The notes beneath the pieces are model-generated. The model saw only the letters and a list, made by a program, of their open reading frames with translations, was not told the origin of the DNA and did not search any database. From contig WSXZ01000041.1 of assembly GCA_009773555.1 (NCBI GenBank), positions 1-44,044 on the forward strand: 44,044 bases of DNA. The letters run 5' to 3'. This document shows positions 25,697-35,261 of the stretch, one piece after another. The stretch is from Methylocystaceae bacterium (GTDB lineage: Bacteria > Pseudomonadota > Alphaproteobacteria > Rhizobiales > Beijerinckiaceae). The position numbers were made by a program, and so were the translations under genes. Positions within the stretch are counted from its first letter, which is position 1. Every line of letters starts with the position of its first letter.

Positions 25697-27415
25697 TCAA
25701 GATGCGGCTCTCGCGCTGAGCTGGATCTCGCGGTCGTAGAAACGCTTGTCTACATTGCGGCGTGCGGCGTGGATGATGGTCGAGCCCGGCGCTTCCTCGC
25801 AGAGCAGTTCCATCAGCCGCGTCTGGCTGAGGTCGTCGAGCGCCGAGGTGGGTTCGTCCATGATGATGATGTCTGGCGGCCTTAGCAGCACGCGCGCGAA
25901 GCCGAGCTGTTGCTGCTCGCCGCCTGATAGCACATCGGACCAGCTCTGCTCCTCGTCTAGGCGCGATACGAGATGAGCCAAGCCACAGGCAACGAGGATC
26001 CTTTCGGTGCGCGCGGGGTCGGGCGGCGCGTCGCCGCGGGGATAGTCGAGCGCGTCGCGCAACGTGCCCCGCGGCATATACGGCTGCTGCGGCATGAAAG
26101 CGATGCGCGCATCCTTCGGACGCAGAATGCGGCCGCTGCCCCACGGCCACAACCCCGCCATAGCGCGGATCAGCGTGCTTTTGCCGGTGCCGGAATCTCC
26201 CTTGACGAGAACCTTCTCGCCACGTCCGATCACAGCATCGGTGTCCGCGAGCATCAACGTGCCGTCATGCTGGGCGATGGAGAGCCCGCAAAGATGCAAT
26301 GCGCTGTCGTCGCTGAAGGCGAGATCGATCATCTTCTCCTCAGCTCCGATCGCAAGCTTGTCGAGGTCCTCGAAGAAGAGGTCAAGGGCGGCGACCCGTC
26401 GCGCCGAGGCGAACCAGTCCGCAAGACGCAGCGAATTGTCGGCGAGCCAGTTGAGCGCCAATTGCACCTGTATGAAGGCGGCCGCCGCCTGCATGAGGTC
26501 GCCGAGCGACATTTCGCCGGCGAGATATTTCGGTGCGCCTAGCATGAGCGGGATGGCGGGCGCGAGCACGTTATTGCCGCTCGATAGGAAGAGCATGCGC
26601 GCCTGCCGTCCAATCACCGCAACCCAGCGCAGCGCGACCTGACTGAATCTCGCAAAATGCCGCTCCCGCTCGGCGTCGTCGGCTCCGATAAGCGCGATTG
26701 TTTCGGCGTTTTCGCGAGTGTGCGAAAGTTCAAAGCGAAAGTCCGCCTCTGCAACCGCCTTCGCTTCGACGCGCGCGACGAGCGGACGGCCCAAAAGCAG
26801 CATGCCGAAGGACGTCGAGGCGGAATAGATGACGACCGCGATTACGAGATAGCCCGGGATCGTCATGCCCCCAATCGTCAGCGAGCCGCCGATGAACCAC
26901 AACACGCTGACGAACGAGACCGCCATGAGCAGAGCATTCGTGACGCCCGTCGCAAAGTCGACGAAGAGCTCGATAGCGATCCGACCATCCTCGGCGATGC
27001 GCGCTTCCGGATTGTCGACGAGCCGAAGGACGCTGAGCTGATAAAAGCGGCGGCGCTCCATCCAGCGCCGCACGAGCGTCTGAGTCAGCCATTCCCGCCA
27101 GCGCAACTGAAAGCGCATGCGCATCTGCAGCAGCGCGACGCTCGTCAACGCAGAGGCGAAGGCCAGCGCCAGCATCAGGCCGATGCTGAGAAAGATCAGC
27201 CGCTGGTCCTTGTTCTGCAGGGCGTCGAAGAAAAACTTGTTCCATCGGTTGACCGCGATGGCCGGGGCGAGATTGAGCAGCAGGCAGGCAAAGAGCCCCG
27301 CCACGAACAGTTTCGCTTTGCGGCGCGTGGGGCCGGTCCAGAAGCCAAAGGAGAGGTTCGCAAAGTGGCGCAGGAGCCGCGCATCGATCGCGGTTGGAAC
27401 AATGCCGTTAGTCAT
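25697..27415 (-). CDS. SbmA/YddA-type ABC transporter (fused permease-ATPase)
   Basis: A 572-residue half-transporter of the SbmA/BacA-like ABC superfamily (peptide, B12 or bleomycin type). The N-terminal membrane domain has about six helices and the hallmark RLLRHFANLSFGFW, NRWNKFFFDALQNKD and RMRFQLRWREWLTQTLVRRW. The C-terminal ATPase shows Walker A GDSGTGKSTLIR, signature LSGGEQQQLGFARVLL and Walker B IIIMDEPTSALDD. I prefer the ATG at 27415 over the TTG at 27427. It is divergent from mgtA with ~230 bases between. The long plus-strand frames across it are shadows. Confidence 0.92.
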   Translation of the reverse strand: MTNGIVPTAIDARLLRHFANLSFGFWTGPTRRKAKLFVAGLFACLLLNLAPAIAVNRWNKFFFDALQNKDQRLIFLSIGLMLALAFASALTSVALLQMRMRFQLRWREWLTQTLVRRWMERRRFYQLSVLRLVDNPEARIAEDGRIAIELFVDFATGVTNALLMAVSFVSVLWFIGGSLTIGGMTIPGYLVIAVVIYSASTSFGMLLLGRPLVARVEAKAVAEADFRFELSHTRENAETIALIGADDAERERHFARFSQVALRWVAVIGRQARMLFLSSGNNVLAPAIPLMLGAPKYLAGEMSLGDLMQAAAAFIQVQLALNWLADNSLRLADWFASARRVAALDLFFEDLDKLAIGAEEKMIDLAFSDDSALHLCGLSIAQHDGTLMLADTDAVIGRGEKVLVKGDSGTGKSTLIRAMAGLWPWGSGRILRPKDARIAFMPQQPYMPRGTLRDALDYPRGDAPPDPARTERILVACGLAHLVSRLDEEQSWSDVLSGGEQQQLGFARVLLRPPDIIIMDEPTSALDDLSQTRLMELLCEEAPGSTIIHAARRNVDKRFYDREIQLSARAAS

Positions 27416-27642
27416 ATTCGTTCTCAAAGCTCAACTTGGGATGACCGGCAAGGCGGCATAGATGGCCCTGCATCTTGGCGCGATCGGCGCCTTCATGTGA
27501 GACTATCGCTGTCTGCCTGTGAACTCTTATGTGATCGTTTTTCTCGTGTCATTTTGATGGACGCCGTGTGGCTTCGCGTGAAGCGAGGCCGAGGAGCAGA
27601 CTAGCGACGTTCGCCTACAAACGATCGCAGATAGGACCGTGA

Positions 27643-30405
27643 GTGACCTGGGACGCGAACGAAACTCCCTACTGGAGCCATAATTCTTCCGAGCTGGCCG
27701 CAGCTTTGGAGTCGGGTCCCAACGGACTATCGTCCGATCACGCCGCTGCGCTGCTCTTAAGCGTCGGTCCCAACAGCGTCGAGGATGCCCCACGCCTGAG
27801 CGCGCTTCGCCTCCTTCTGCGCCAGTTCCAAAGCCCGCTCGTCCTCATCCTGGCGTTCGCCGCCGCAATTTCGCTGGCACTTCAGCAATGGGTGAACGCC
27901 GCCATTATCCTGGCGATCGTCCTGGGCAGTTCGCTCCTCAGCTTCTTTCAGGAATATCGGGCGTCCACCGCGGTCGAGGAACTGAAGAAGCGCCTGGCGC
28001 TGACGTGCCGCGTAGTGCGGGATGGGGTGGAGCAGACGGCGCCGGTCAGCGCGATCGTGCCCGGCGACCACATCCTCCTCTCGGCGGGCAATCTAATCCC
28101 GGCTGATGGGCTCGTGATCGACGCGCAGGACTTCCTCGTCAGCGAAGCGAGCATGACCGGCGAGTCGTTTCCGGTCGAGAAGCGGGCCGGGATAGTTCGT
28201 CCCGACGCGCCTATCACTGAACGGACCAATACCGTCTTTCTCGGCGCTTCGGTGCGCAGCGGCACGGCGAAGGTCCTTGCCGTGAGCACCGGCCGCCGGA
28301 CCGAGTTCGGCACTATTGCGGCGCGGCTGGGAGCGCGCCAACCCGAGACCGACTTCGCCCGTGGCGTGCGGCAGTTCGGTTATCTCCTCGTCCGCGTGAT
28401 GATTGTCATCGTTCTCTTCGTGCTGACTGTGAACTTGTTGCTCCACCGCCCGGTGATCGAGTCCCTGCTGTTCGCCGTGGCGCTCGCGGTCGGTCTGTCG
28501 CCTGAGCTCTTGCCGGCGATAATCAGCGTGACCCTTTCGGCCGGCGCGCGGGCCATGAGCAAGCGCGGCGTCATCGTCCGCCGGCTCGACGCCATCGAGA
28601 ACCTCGGCAGCATGGATATCCTATGCACCGACAAGACGGGCACATTGACCGAAGGCGCCATTGTTCTGCGCGACGTCCTCGACGCCGGAAGCCAGCCTTC
28701 GGATGAGGTGCGACGGCTCGCCTTTCTCAACGCCGCCTTCGAGACCGGCATCGAAAACCCACTCGATGAAGCGATTGTGACTGCGGGCAAGGACATTGGG
28801 CTAACGACCCGCGGCGCCGCCAAGATTGACGAAATCCCCTACGACTTCATGCGTCGCCGACTCACCATCGTCGTGGCGGAGGATGGAGCGCCGTCACAGC
28901 GCCTGTTCATCACCAAGGGGGCGTTTTCGAACGTGCTCGACATATGCACATCGTTGGACCGCGATGGCGTCGAGGTTCCGGCGAACGCCGAGCGGCGCGC
29001 GGAACTCGAGAATGTCTTCAAGGCCAAGAGCGCTGAAGGCTTCCGTGTTCTGGCCGTTGCAACTCGCAAGGTTCCAGTGAAGGCGGACTACGACCGCGAC
29101 GACGAACGGGAGATGACTTTTCGTGGCTTTCTTGTCTTCTACGACCCGCCCAAGGCGGACGCGCGGCGCACGATCGACGATCTCAATCGGCTAGGCATCC
29201 GTATCAAGGTGATCAGCGGCGACAACCGCTATGTGACGGCGCATCTGGCGAAGGCTGTGGGACTCGATGCAACGTCGATGCTCACCGGCGAAAAGCTCGT
29301 AAAACTCAAGGACGAGGCTTTGTGGCATCTCGCGCCACGGACAGACCTCTTTGTCGAGATCGATCCCCAGCAGAAGGAGCGGATCGTCCGCGCCCTGCAG
29401 CGGACAGGTCATTCGGTCGGATATCTCGGCGACGGCGTCAATGATGCGCCGGCCCTGCATGCGGCCGATGTTGGCATCTCGGTCGAGACGGCGGTGGACG
29501 TCGCCCGCGAAAGCGCCGACATCATCCTGCTCGACCGCGACCTGGACGTGTTGCGCTCTGGTGTGGAGGATGGTCGGCGGACCTTCGCCAACACGCTGAA
29601 ATACATCTCGATCACCACCAGCGCGAATTTCGGGAACATGGTCAGCATGGCGCTGGCGGCGCCGCTGCTGCCGTTCTTGCCGCTTGCCGCCAAGCAGATT
29701 CTGCTGAATAACTTCCTCTCCGACGTGCCGTCGATCGCGATATCCAGCGACAATGTCGACGCAGACCGGGTCTCCCATCCGCAGCGCTGGAGCATCAGCG
29801 AGATCCAGAAGTTCATGATTGTCTTTGGTCTGATCAGTTCGGCCTTCGATATGTTGACCTTCGCGGTGCTGCTCCTGGTTTTCCACGCCGGCGAGGCGAC
29901 GTTCCAGACCGCATGGTTCATGATTTCGCTGCTGACCGAACTCGCGGTCGTTCTCGTCCTGCGAACCCACAAGCCGGCTTTTCGAAGCAGCCCGAGTCAG
30001 TTGCTGTTGTGGTCAACGCTTGCGGTAGCGGTCGCGACCTTGGCCATCCCCTTCCTCGGGGCGCTGAGCTCGGTGTTCGGCTTCGTGCCGCTCTCGGCGA
30101 TTGAGATAAGCGCCGTTGTCGCTATCGTCCTCGGCTATATTGTGGCGACGGAAGTGGGCAAGATATGGTTCTTCTGGTCCATCAATACTGCAGGTCTTTC
30201 GAAGCCGATCAGAGCTCGAAAGACCAAGGCGTCTGAGCCCAGACCGCATCCTCTTGGGCCTTTCATGAGCGCGCTCGTTGCTACGGCGTTGGTCGTGGGG
30301 GGAGCCCTCGTCTTAATTGGAACGCTCATCTTGATAGGAACGCTTGTCCAACTGAGCCTTCAGCCACATGAAGCGTTAAAGTCGGTCCTCTGGCCAAGCA
30401 AATAA
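27643..30405 (+). CDS. mgtA: MgtA-type Mg2+-importing P-type ATPase
   Basis: A P3B ATPase of 920 residues, the normal size. The A-domain motif is ASMTGESFPVEK, the phosphorylation site CTDKTGTLTEG is at Asp330, the TM4 motif is GLSPELLPAIISV (MgtA type), and the hinge is GYLGDGVNDAPAL. About ten membrane helices are visible, the C-terminal ones after ISITTSANFGNM and ILLNNFLSDVPSI, both MgtA hallmarks. The start is GTG at 27643 with AGGA just upstream. The preceding intergenic stretch has a small hairpin GCTTC-GCGT-GAAGC, but I cannot recognise a Mg2+ leader. The gene is intact. Confidence 0.94.
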   Translation: MTWDANETPYWSHNSSELAAALESGPNGLSSDHAAALLLSVGPNSVEDAPRLSALRLLLRQFQSPLVLILAFAAAISLALQQWVNAAIILAIVLGSSLLSFFQEYRASTAVEELKKRLALTCRVVRDGVEQTAPVSAIVPGDHILLSAGNLIPADGLVIDAQDFLVSEASMTGESFPVEKRAGIVRPDAPITERTNTVFLGASVRSGTAKVLAVSTGRRTEFGTIAARLGARQPETDFARGVRQFGYLLVRVMIVIVLFVLTVNLLLHRPVIESLLFAVALAVGLSPELLPAIISVTLSAGARAMSKRGVIVRRLDAIENLGSMDILCTDKTGTLTEGAIVLRDVLDAGSQPSDEVRRLAFLNAAFETGIENPLDEAIVTAGKDIGLTTRGAAKIDEIPYDFMRRRLTIVVAEDGAPSQRLFITKGAFSNVLDICTSLDRDGVEVPANAERRAELENVFKAKSAEGFRVLAVATRKVPVKADYDRDDEREMTFRGFLVFYDPPKADARRTIDDLNRLGIRIKVISGDNRYVTAHLAKAVGLDATSMLTGEKLVKLKDEALWHLAPRTDLFVEIDPQQKERIVRALQRTGHSVGYLGDGVNDAPALHAADVGISVETAVDVARESADIILLDRDLDVLRSGVEDGRRTFANTLKYISITTSANFGNMVSMALAAPLLPFLPLAAKQILLNNFLSDVPSIAISSDNVDADRVSHPQRWSISEIQKFMIVFGLISSAFDMLTFAVLLLVFHAGEATFQTAWFMISLLTELAVVLVLRTHKPAFRSSPSQLLLWSTLAVAVATLAIPFLGALSSVFGFVPLSAIEISAVVAIVLGYIVATEVGKIWFFWSINTAGLSKPIRARKTKASEPRPHPLGPFMSALVATALVVGGALVLIGTLILIGTLVQLSLQPHEALKSVLWPSK

Positions 30406-30494
30406 CGTAGGCCGACCGGAAAGCGGTCGCCGCCATCGCCATAATTGCGGCGACGCAATCGCCCGACGGCCATTAACCGTAAGAATAAAACGCC

Positions 30495-31064
30495 ATGAGT
30501 AGCTTATCATCTAAAATACACGCTCCGGCTCTTACGGAACGTTTCGCTCGCTTGTTGCGCACACTCCTCGTCGGCGTGGCGCTCGTCGTTGGCGCCGCCG
30601 CCTTGCCGTCGATCAGCGCCGCTCGGGATATGGTGGCCTTTCCATCGTCCGTAGAGCCGGGCACGATTGTCATTGACACGCGGCATCGCAAACTTTTCTT
30701 CGTCGCGGATGAAGGCGTCGCAATTCGCTATCCGATCGCCGTTCCAAAGAGCAGGGAGAATTGGTCCGGCGCCGCCACGATTATCGGTAAACACGTCAAT
30801 CCCGACTGGGCTCCGCCATGGATTGTGAAACGCGACCATCCGGAATTGCCGGACCTTATTCGCGGCGGTTCTCCGAACAATCCCATGGGCGCTCGCGCTC
30901 TTACTCTCAGCCGCTTCCAGGTGGCGATTCACGGGACGACCAAAAGGATGCGCGGATCAATCGGAACTGCCGCCTCCTACGGCTGCATCCGCATGTTGAA
31001 CGAGGACGTGATTGATCTGTTCGATCGCGTAAGCGTCGGTACGCCGGTAATCATGAGGCCATGA
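30495..31064 (+). CDS. YkuD-type L,D-transpeptidase
   Basis: A periplasmic cell-wall cross-linking enzyme, 189 residues. A basic N-terminus and signal helix (LLRTLLVGVALVVGAAALPS) precede the YkuD domain. The domain begins VEPGTIVIDTRHRKLFFV, continues with SGAATIIGKHVNPDWAPPW, and ends with the catalytic site: VAIHGTTK and GTAASYGCIRMLNED (His, Cys, Arg). It makes 3-3 cross-links or attaches proteins to peptidoglycan. A link to the OmpA-domain ATPase 5 kb downstream is only speculation. Confidence 0.92.
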   Translation: MSSLSSKIHAPALTERFARLLRTLLVGVALVVGAAALPSISAARDMVAFPSSVEPGTIVIDTRHRKLFFVADEGVAIRYPIAVPKSRENWSGAATIIGKHVNPDWAPPWIVKRDHPELPDLIRGGSPNNPMGARALTLSRFQVAIHGTTKRMRGSIGTAASYGCIRMLNEDVIDLFDRVSVGTPVIMRP

Positions 31065-31344
31065 CGGTCACGATCTTAGTTGTCCGCGGGCGGCCGATTT
31101 CAACGTGTTATGCAGACCATAAGAGTTTTGGAGGCTTCGACTGTCGGCATTGGCTGCGTTTCTCGACCACCGGGCGCGGCGACATGACTCGGAACGTTGG
31201 AATTGCTATATTCCTAGCGTAGGAAGGAAAATTATAGGAGGGGCCTCGGCCCGCGACCGCTCTAGAGATCCGCGTACGTGGTGTGAATGTAGCAGCGACG
31301 CAGTCGGAATTTCGCGCAGGCATAGCCAACGCGCCTGAGCCAAA

Positions 31345-32478
31345 TTGCAGCAAGGTTTTATCGTATCGATAGCGCGTATTAAAAAGCGCCAGGAAGGATA
31401 TTTCGAAATCACAATCGAACCCTTAGACCCGCAGTACGCCCCGGTGCTCGCCCAGGCGGTCGTCGACACGGTCCGCGATCCTCTGCTCGTGCTTAATTGT
31501 CATCTAAGCGTAACCGTAGCTAGCCGGTCCTTTTTCCATAATTTTGCAGTCACCCCCGAAGAGGTCATCGGAAGTTCGGTTTATGAGATTTTAGACGGCC
31601 GTTTCAAGATCCCGCGCCTGGCTTCGCTCTTAGATAAAATCCTGCCCGCGCATGCCATTGCGGAAGATTTTGAGATAGATGCCGAGTTTCCTCGCATGGG
31701 ACAGCGCGTCGTGATCGTGAACGCGCGAGAAGTCTTCTTCACCAGCAACGCTCACAAAGCTATTTTGCTTTCCTTCGTAGATGTGACCCATCGACGTTTC
31801 ATAGAGAAGGAGAAGGAGTCCCTTCTCAATGAAACCAGGACGCTGCTACGGGAGAAGGAAGTGCTGCTCCTAGAAATGCAGCACCGCATTTTCAATAGTT
31901 TGCAAATCATCGCGAACATCATCATGATGAAGACTCGGGTGACGACCTCGGAAGAGGCGCGCCGACACCTGCAGGACGCCTACTCCCGCGTTATGTCGGT
32001 GGCGACATTGCAGCGGCACATCGACACGGCAGGCCGCACCGAACTCGTCGAAGTCGCTCCCTATTTGACCACGCTATGCGACGGCCTCGCGGCCTCTATG
32101 ATCGGCGAGGAGAAACAAATATCCCTGAAACACGCTTTCGACCGCGCTCTCATTCCCTCGACGGAAGCAGTGAGTCTTGGCCTGATCGTGACGGAGCTGG
32201 TTATCAACTCCGTGAAATATGCATTTCCTCAAAGCCGCCAGGACGCGGAAATCCTCGTCAAATACGAGACGTCCGGCTCCGACTGGCAGCTCACGGTGTC
32301 CGATAATGGCGTGGGCAGGCCGGAAGGATACAATACAGCTGCCCCTTCTGACGGCTTGGGCAGCACGCTTGTGAAGGCGCTTGCACAACAGATCAAGGCG
32401 CAAATTGAAATGGCGAACAGTCCCCACGGACTCGCTGTGTCGCTCGCGCATGTGACATTTAGCCCACGGCCTGCATAG
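31345..32478 (+). CDS. HWE/HisKA_2-type sensor histidine kinase with PAS domain
   Basis: A cytoplasmic sensor kinase of about 377 residues. The N-terminal PAS domain (AQAVVDTVRDPLLVLNCHLS; EEVIGSSVYEILDGRFKIPR) is followed by a coiled linker (IEKEKESLLNETRTLLREKE), the phospho-acceptor box LLLEMQHRIFNSLQIIANII, the N box LIVTELVINSVKYAFP and the G box SDNGVGRPEG. The H box normally reads HRxxNSLQ, which is kept. The start is uncertain: TTG at 31345 is the first in-frame codon and there is no nearby ATG. No response regulator gene is adjacent, so it is an orphan. Confidence 0.85.
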   Translation: MQQGFIVSIARIKKRQEGYFEITIEPLDPQYAPVLAQAVVDTVRDPLLVLNCHLSVTVASRSFFHNFAVTPEEVIGSSVYEILDGRFKIPRLASLLDKILPAHAIAEDFEIDAEFPRMGQRVVIVNAREVFFTSNAHKAILLSFVDVTHRRFIEKEKESLLNETRTLLREKEVLLLEMQHRIFNSLQIIANIIMMKTRVTTSEEARRHLQDAYSRVMSVATLQRHIDTAGRTELVEVAPYLTTLCDGLAASMIGEEKQISLKHAFDRALIPSTEAVSLGLIVTELVINSVKYAFPQSRQDAEILVKYETSGSDWQLTVSDNGVGRPEGYNTAAPSDGLGSTLVKALAQQIKAQIEMANSPHGLAVSLAHVTFSPRPA

Positions 32479-32483
32479 GCCTC

Positions 32484-32537
32484 GCCAGTCCAGAGGATTG
32501 GCAAGGCGTTGGCAGTAAACCGTCGCGCGCGACGGTT
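32484..32537. terminator. Stem-loop plus 20-bp perfect palindrome after the kinase gene
   Basis: GCCAGTCC-AGA-GGATTGGC forms an 8-bp stem with one G-U pair just after the kinase stop. Fourteen bases on lies the perfect palindrome AACCGTCGCGCGCGACGGTT (32518-32537). Neither has a T-tract. They may end the kinase transcript or, for the palindrome, bind a dimeric protein. Nothing else is supported between here and 32790. Confidence 0.4.
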
Positions 32538-32790
32538 ACGGCATCAGCAGGAGCAATCCACGAAAATTGGACGGACAGGTTAGCGCTGGATCAGAGTCCA
32601 CAGGCTGAGAACCTGCCGAGGGCATCACTGTCGCTGCGACAACATTTTGTCGATGCAACCGCAATCGAAAGGAGTAGGGCACGCTCAGCGTCCTTATCCC
32701 ACCGAAGTCGCCCCCACTGAGTTCAACGCGAAGCCGATAGCTGTTGCGGCCTCGCGTCGAATTGCGGCGCAGGACCAGGCGCGCGTTTTA

Positions 32791-33141
32791 TTAACAGCCC
32801 CACACCCAACCAGCGACGGGGTCCCACTGCCAGCACGAACTGCCGCCATACCCGCCGCCATAGCCGTAGCCCGATGCGCCCGCGATTCCCGCGCCCAAAA
32901 CGCCGGCCGCGGCGCCCGCGACGCCAGCCGCTGCGCCAACCGCGGCGCCCGGAATGCCGTAGCCTCGGCGATAATAACCGCGGCGATAGCCCCGATAGTA
33001 AGCTTGTTCGAACGACGTCGTTAGTCCAACGCTCGTTGGACTCGCGGCGCTCATGGGGCCAGCCAAAACTTCCGCCGGTAGAGCCGCCAGCGCGGTCACC
33101 CCGCATAACGCGGCCAGGACAGATTTCACACTCTTACACAT
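32791..33141 (-). CDS. Exported glycine/tyrosine-rich protein
   Basis: A 116-residue secreted protein of unknown function. The signal peptide VKSVLAALCGVTALAALPAE ends near VLAG. A Tyr/Arg-rich stretch (QAYYRGYRRGYYRRGYG), a hydrophobic Gly/Ala segment (AAAGVAGAAAGVLGAGIAG) and a Gly/Tyr tail ending CWQWDPVAGWVWGC follow. Such glycine-zipper proteins insert in or line the envelope. The ATG at 33141 has GGGAGG eight bases upstream. Confidence 0.75.
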   Translation of the reverse strand: MCKSVKSVLAALCGVTALAALPAEVLAGPMSAASPTSVGLTTSFEQAYYRGYRRGYYRRGYGIPGAAVGAAAGVAGAAAGVLGAGIAGASGYGYGGGYGGSSCWQWDPVAGWVWGC

Positions 33142-33604
33142 TTCGACCTCCCTTTTTCAGAAACACAGATTTTGAGAAACACAGAGTCGAGTCCGCCCCA
33201 ACGCAGGTGTGCCGCGCGCTGCTTCTGCGTCCCGAGAGGATCAACTAGGCCCAAATGTGAAGTTGTCGAGGCCTCGGTGTAAATCAGATTTCAGTTGTGA
33301 CCCCTTTCGAAAACTTTCAGCGCCTTGAGCATGTGACCTTACGCGGTATTACGGCCGGGGATTTTGTCGCCAACTGATTTCGACTATATGGCCGTCATGT
33401 TGATCGTCGTGGGCTTGTTGTGCCTAGCAGGGCCGGCTGCCTCATTGCGCGCGCCAACGCGGCGTGGGAAGCGACCAATGTGGATTCATGACGTTCCGCC
33501 GATACAATTTGCCGCATCGCTTCTCGGCGTTCGACTGAAATTCGCCGAAGTGAACAATTATGTCGTTTTGATAAAGGTCCGCGGAAAATACAGTGAGGCC
33601 CTCA

Positions 33605-34165
33605 ATGCAATGGCGCAATTCTCTGCGAGGCTACGGTGCAGCCGTCCAAATCGTTCATTGGTTTTCCGTGCTTCTTGTTGGCGTCGCATGGGTACTCGGG
33701 ACCGTGGGCGAAAACCTGCCACGTGGGAGAGCCCGCGATCTCGGGGAATTAATCCATGTTTCTGCGGGAGAGCTGATCGCCATCCTTTTGATCTTTCGTG
33801 TCGGCTGGCGTCTAATCAACGCGCCGCCGTCTCCAGAACCGACGCCGCTGGGGAGATTGGGCGATTTGGCCGCCAAAATCGTCCACCTTTCGCTTTACGC
33901 GCTGCTTGCGGCGGTTGTCGCCGTTGGCGTCGCGACGCAATTTGCCGATGGCGACGCGCTTTCCGTGCTTGGCATTTTCGATATCGCATCGCCGTGGACG
34001 AAGAACAAAACGTTTGCACATGACATGAAGGAAATTCATGAAACTCTAGCGAACGGACTTATCATCCTCGCCACGCTCCATGCTGGAGCGGCGTTCGTCC
34101 ACCACTTCGTTTTTCGCGATCGCACTCTGAGACGTATGCTGCCAGCGGCCTCGAAGCCCCACTAA
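33605..34165 (+). CDS. Cytochrome b561-type membrane protein
   Basis: A four-helix di-heme b-type cytochrome (about 186 residues) of the prokaryotic cytochrome b561 family, which passes electrons between quinones and periplasmic partners. Heme-ligand histidines are visible in VQIVHWFSVLLVG, LGELIHVSAGELI and HETLANGLIILATLHAGAAF, followed by VHHFVFRDRTLRRML, the usual family ending. ATG 33605 is preferred over GTG 33593. The region 33364-33600 has an open frame with one hydrophobic stretch that I do not consider supported. Confidence 0.88.
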   Translation: MQWRNSLRGYGAAVQIVHWFSVLLVGVAWVLGTVGENLPRGRARDLGELIHVSAGELIAILLIFRVGWRLINAPPSPEPTPLGRLGDLAAKIVHLSLYALLAAVVAVGVATQFADGDALSVLGIFDIASPWTKNKTFAHDMKEIHETLANGLIILATLHAGAAFVHHFVFRDRTLRRMLPAASKPH

Positions 34166-34274
34166 TCCTGCGCTCGCTGCTCTAAAGTGACGCTGTGATA
34201 GCTTCGGCTTCGTTGCGACCTTTCGGCGACCCGAGCGTGAAGGCACCGCCGGCAGCTCTGCTTTTCATCGGTTA

Positions 34275-34445
34275 ACCGCAATCGTCGAGCCAGTGTTTGA
34301 TCTTGACGAAGGTCTGTTCGATCGGATTGAGATCGGGCGAATAAGGCGGGAGAAACCACAGCCTTGCGCCTGCCGCGCGGATGGCGCGCCTTACGGCGGC
34401 GGACTTGTGACTACCGAGATTGTTCATGACGACGATGTCGCCTTG
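34275..34445 (-). mobile_element. IS630-family transposase fragment
   Basis: A remnant of the DDE domain: [20 protein letters not shown] and [20 protein letters not shown] carry the second catalytic Asp and the terminal Glu. The N-terminal two thirds are absent and the frame ends early at [10 protein letters not shown]. No inverted repeats are recognisable. It is a dead scrap. The following bases to 34696 contain no gene I can support. Confidence 0.8.
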
Positions 34446-34696
34446 CATCTTGAACCACAATCCGCAGCAGACAATGGGAATCAGCTCGAGTCTAAAAAAA
34501 CTGGAAACGCTCTAATTGCGAGGAGGCGTGCTACGGTCGTGAGCCGAGTCGCGACCTGCTAGCCACTCTGACGAGGGAACGCCTTTCGTAGCGGTCGACG
34601 ACCGCCTGATAATCCACCCGCCGAACATGGCGTTTCAAAGGGAATTCCATCCAGGAATTTGCTTAGCCCTTCGGGATTTTCGTTTACTTGATGCTG

Positions 34697-34882
34697 CTAT
34701 AGAAATGAAGGAGACCCAAGCAGCGGAAGCACCCGGGCTATGATCGCTCCCAAACAGACTAGCACCACGAGGAGCTTGAGTAGCTGTGCTAGCCGCGCAT
34801 CGGGACAGAATTTATCGATCACCCAAAACAAGATCGCCCCAAGGACGACGATAATAAGGATTCCAATTATGAGCGTTAGCAC
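34697..34882 (-). CDS. Thivi_2564-family small membrane protein (second copy)
   Basis: A 61-residue protein with two hydrophobic helices (LTLIIGILIIVVLGAILFWV; QLLKLLVVLVCLGAIIARVL) around the polar link DKFCPDARLA. It matches the same family as the gene at 19529 but is quite divergent from it. The GTG start at 34882 has GGGAGAA upstream. Confidence 0.7.
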   Translation of the reverse strand: MLTLIIGILIIVVLGAILFWVIDKFCPDARLAQLLKLLVVLVCLGAIIARVLPLLGSPSFL

Positions 34883-35261
34883 CGCATTCTCCCGGTAAAT
34901 TTACGGCAATGTCCAATACTCATTGCACCTTCGTCGATATTTGGTGACGCGCGCTTGGGTCAGCCCTCGGCTCTCGCCTAATGAAGAGCTTTCCTCAAAC
35001 CTGTTTCAAAATTTCGCATTTGCGTTGAGTTTTGGCAACAGGAATTCGTGAGACGCCGATGCTCCTCGGCAAAAGGGCTCAACTCGAAAGATCGGACGCG
35101 CTCACCACTTCGTTCCGTTCGACTTAGCAGAATGGATATGCCAAACGCTTGATCTGTCCGGCGCGAGTGCTCTGGTCATTTAATTGCGTTCAACGCGTGG
35201 ATCGCCTTGCGAAAAGCGCCGCTTATTATAACGAGGCGTGACGCATCGGAGGCGTGGTCCC

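Noticed and set aside
26657-27604. 315-residue plus-strand open frame
   Set aside because: Antisense to the ABC exporter; composition is Arg/Asp/Glu-rich without motifs, a codon-bias shadow.
29191-29970. 259-residue minus-strand open frame
   Set aside because: Antisense to mgtA, low-complexity His/Arg/Gln-rich translation.
33364-33600. Possible small membrane protein before cytochrome b561
   Set aside because: One hydrophobic stretch only; no ribosome site, no family, and the frame then runs through the cytochrome gene in a wrong frame.
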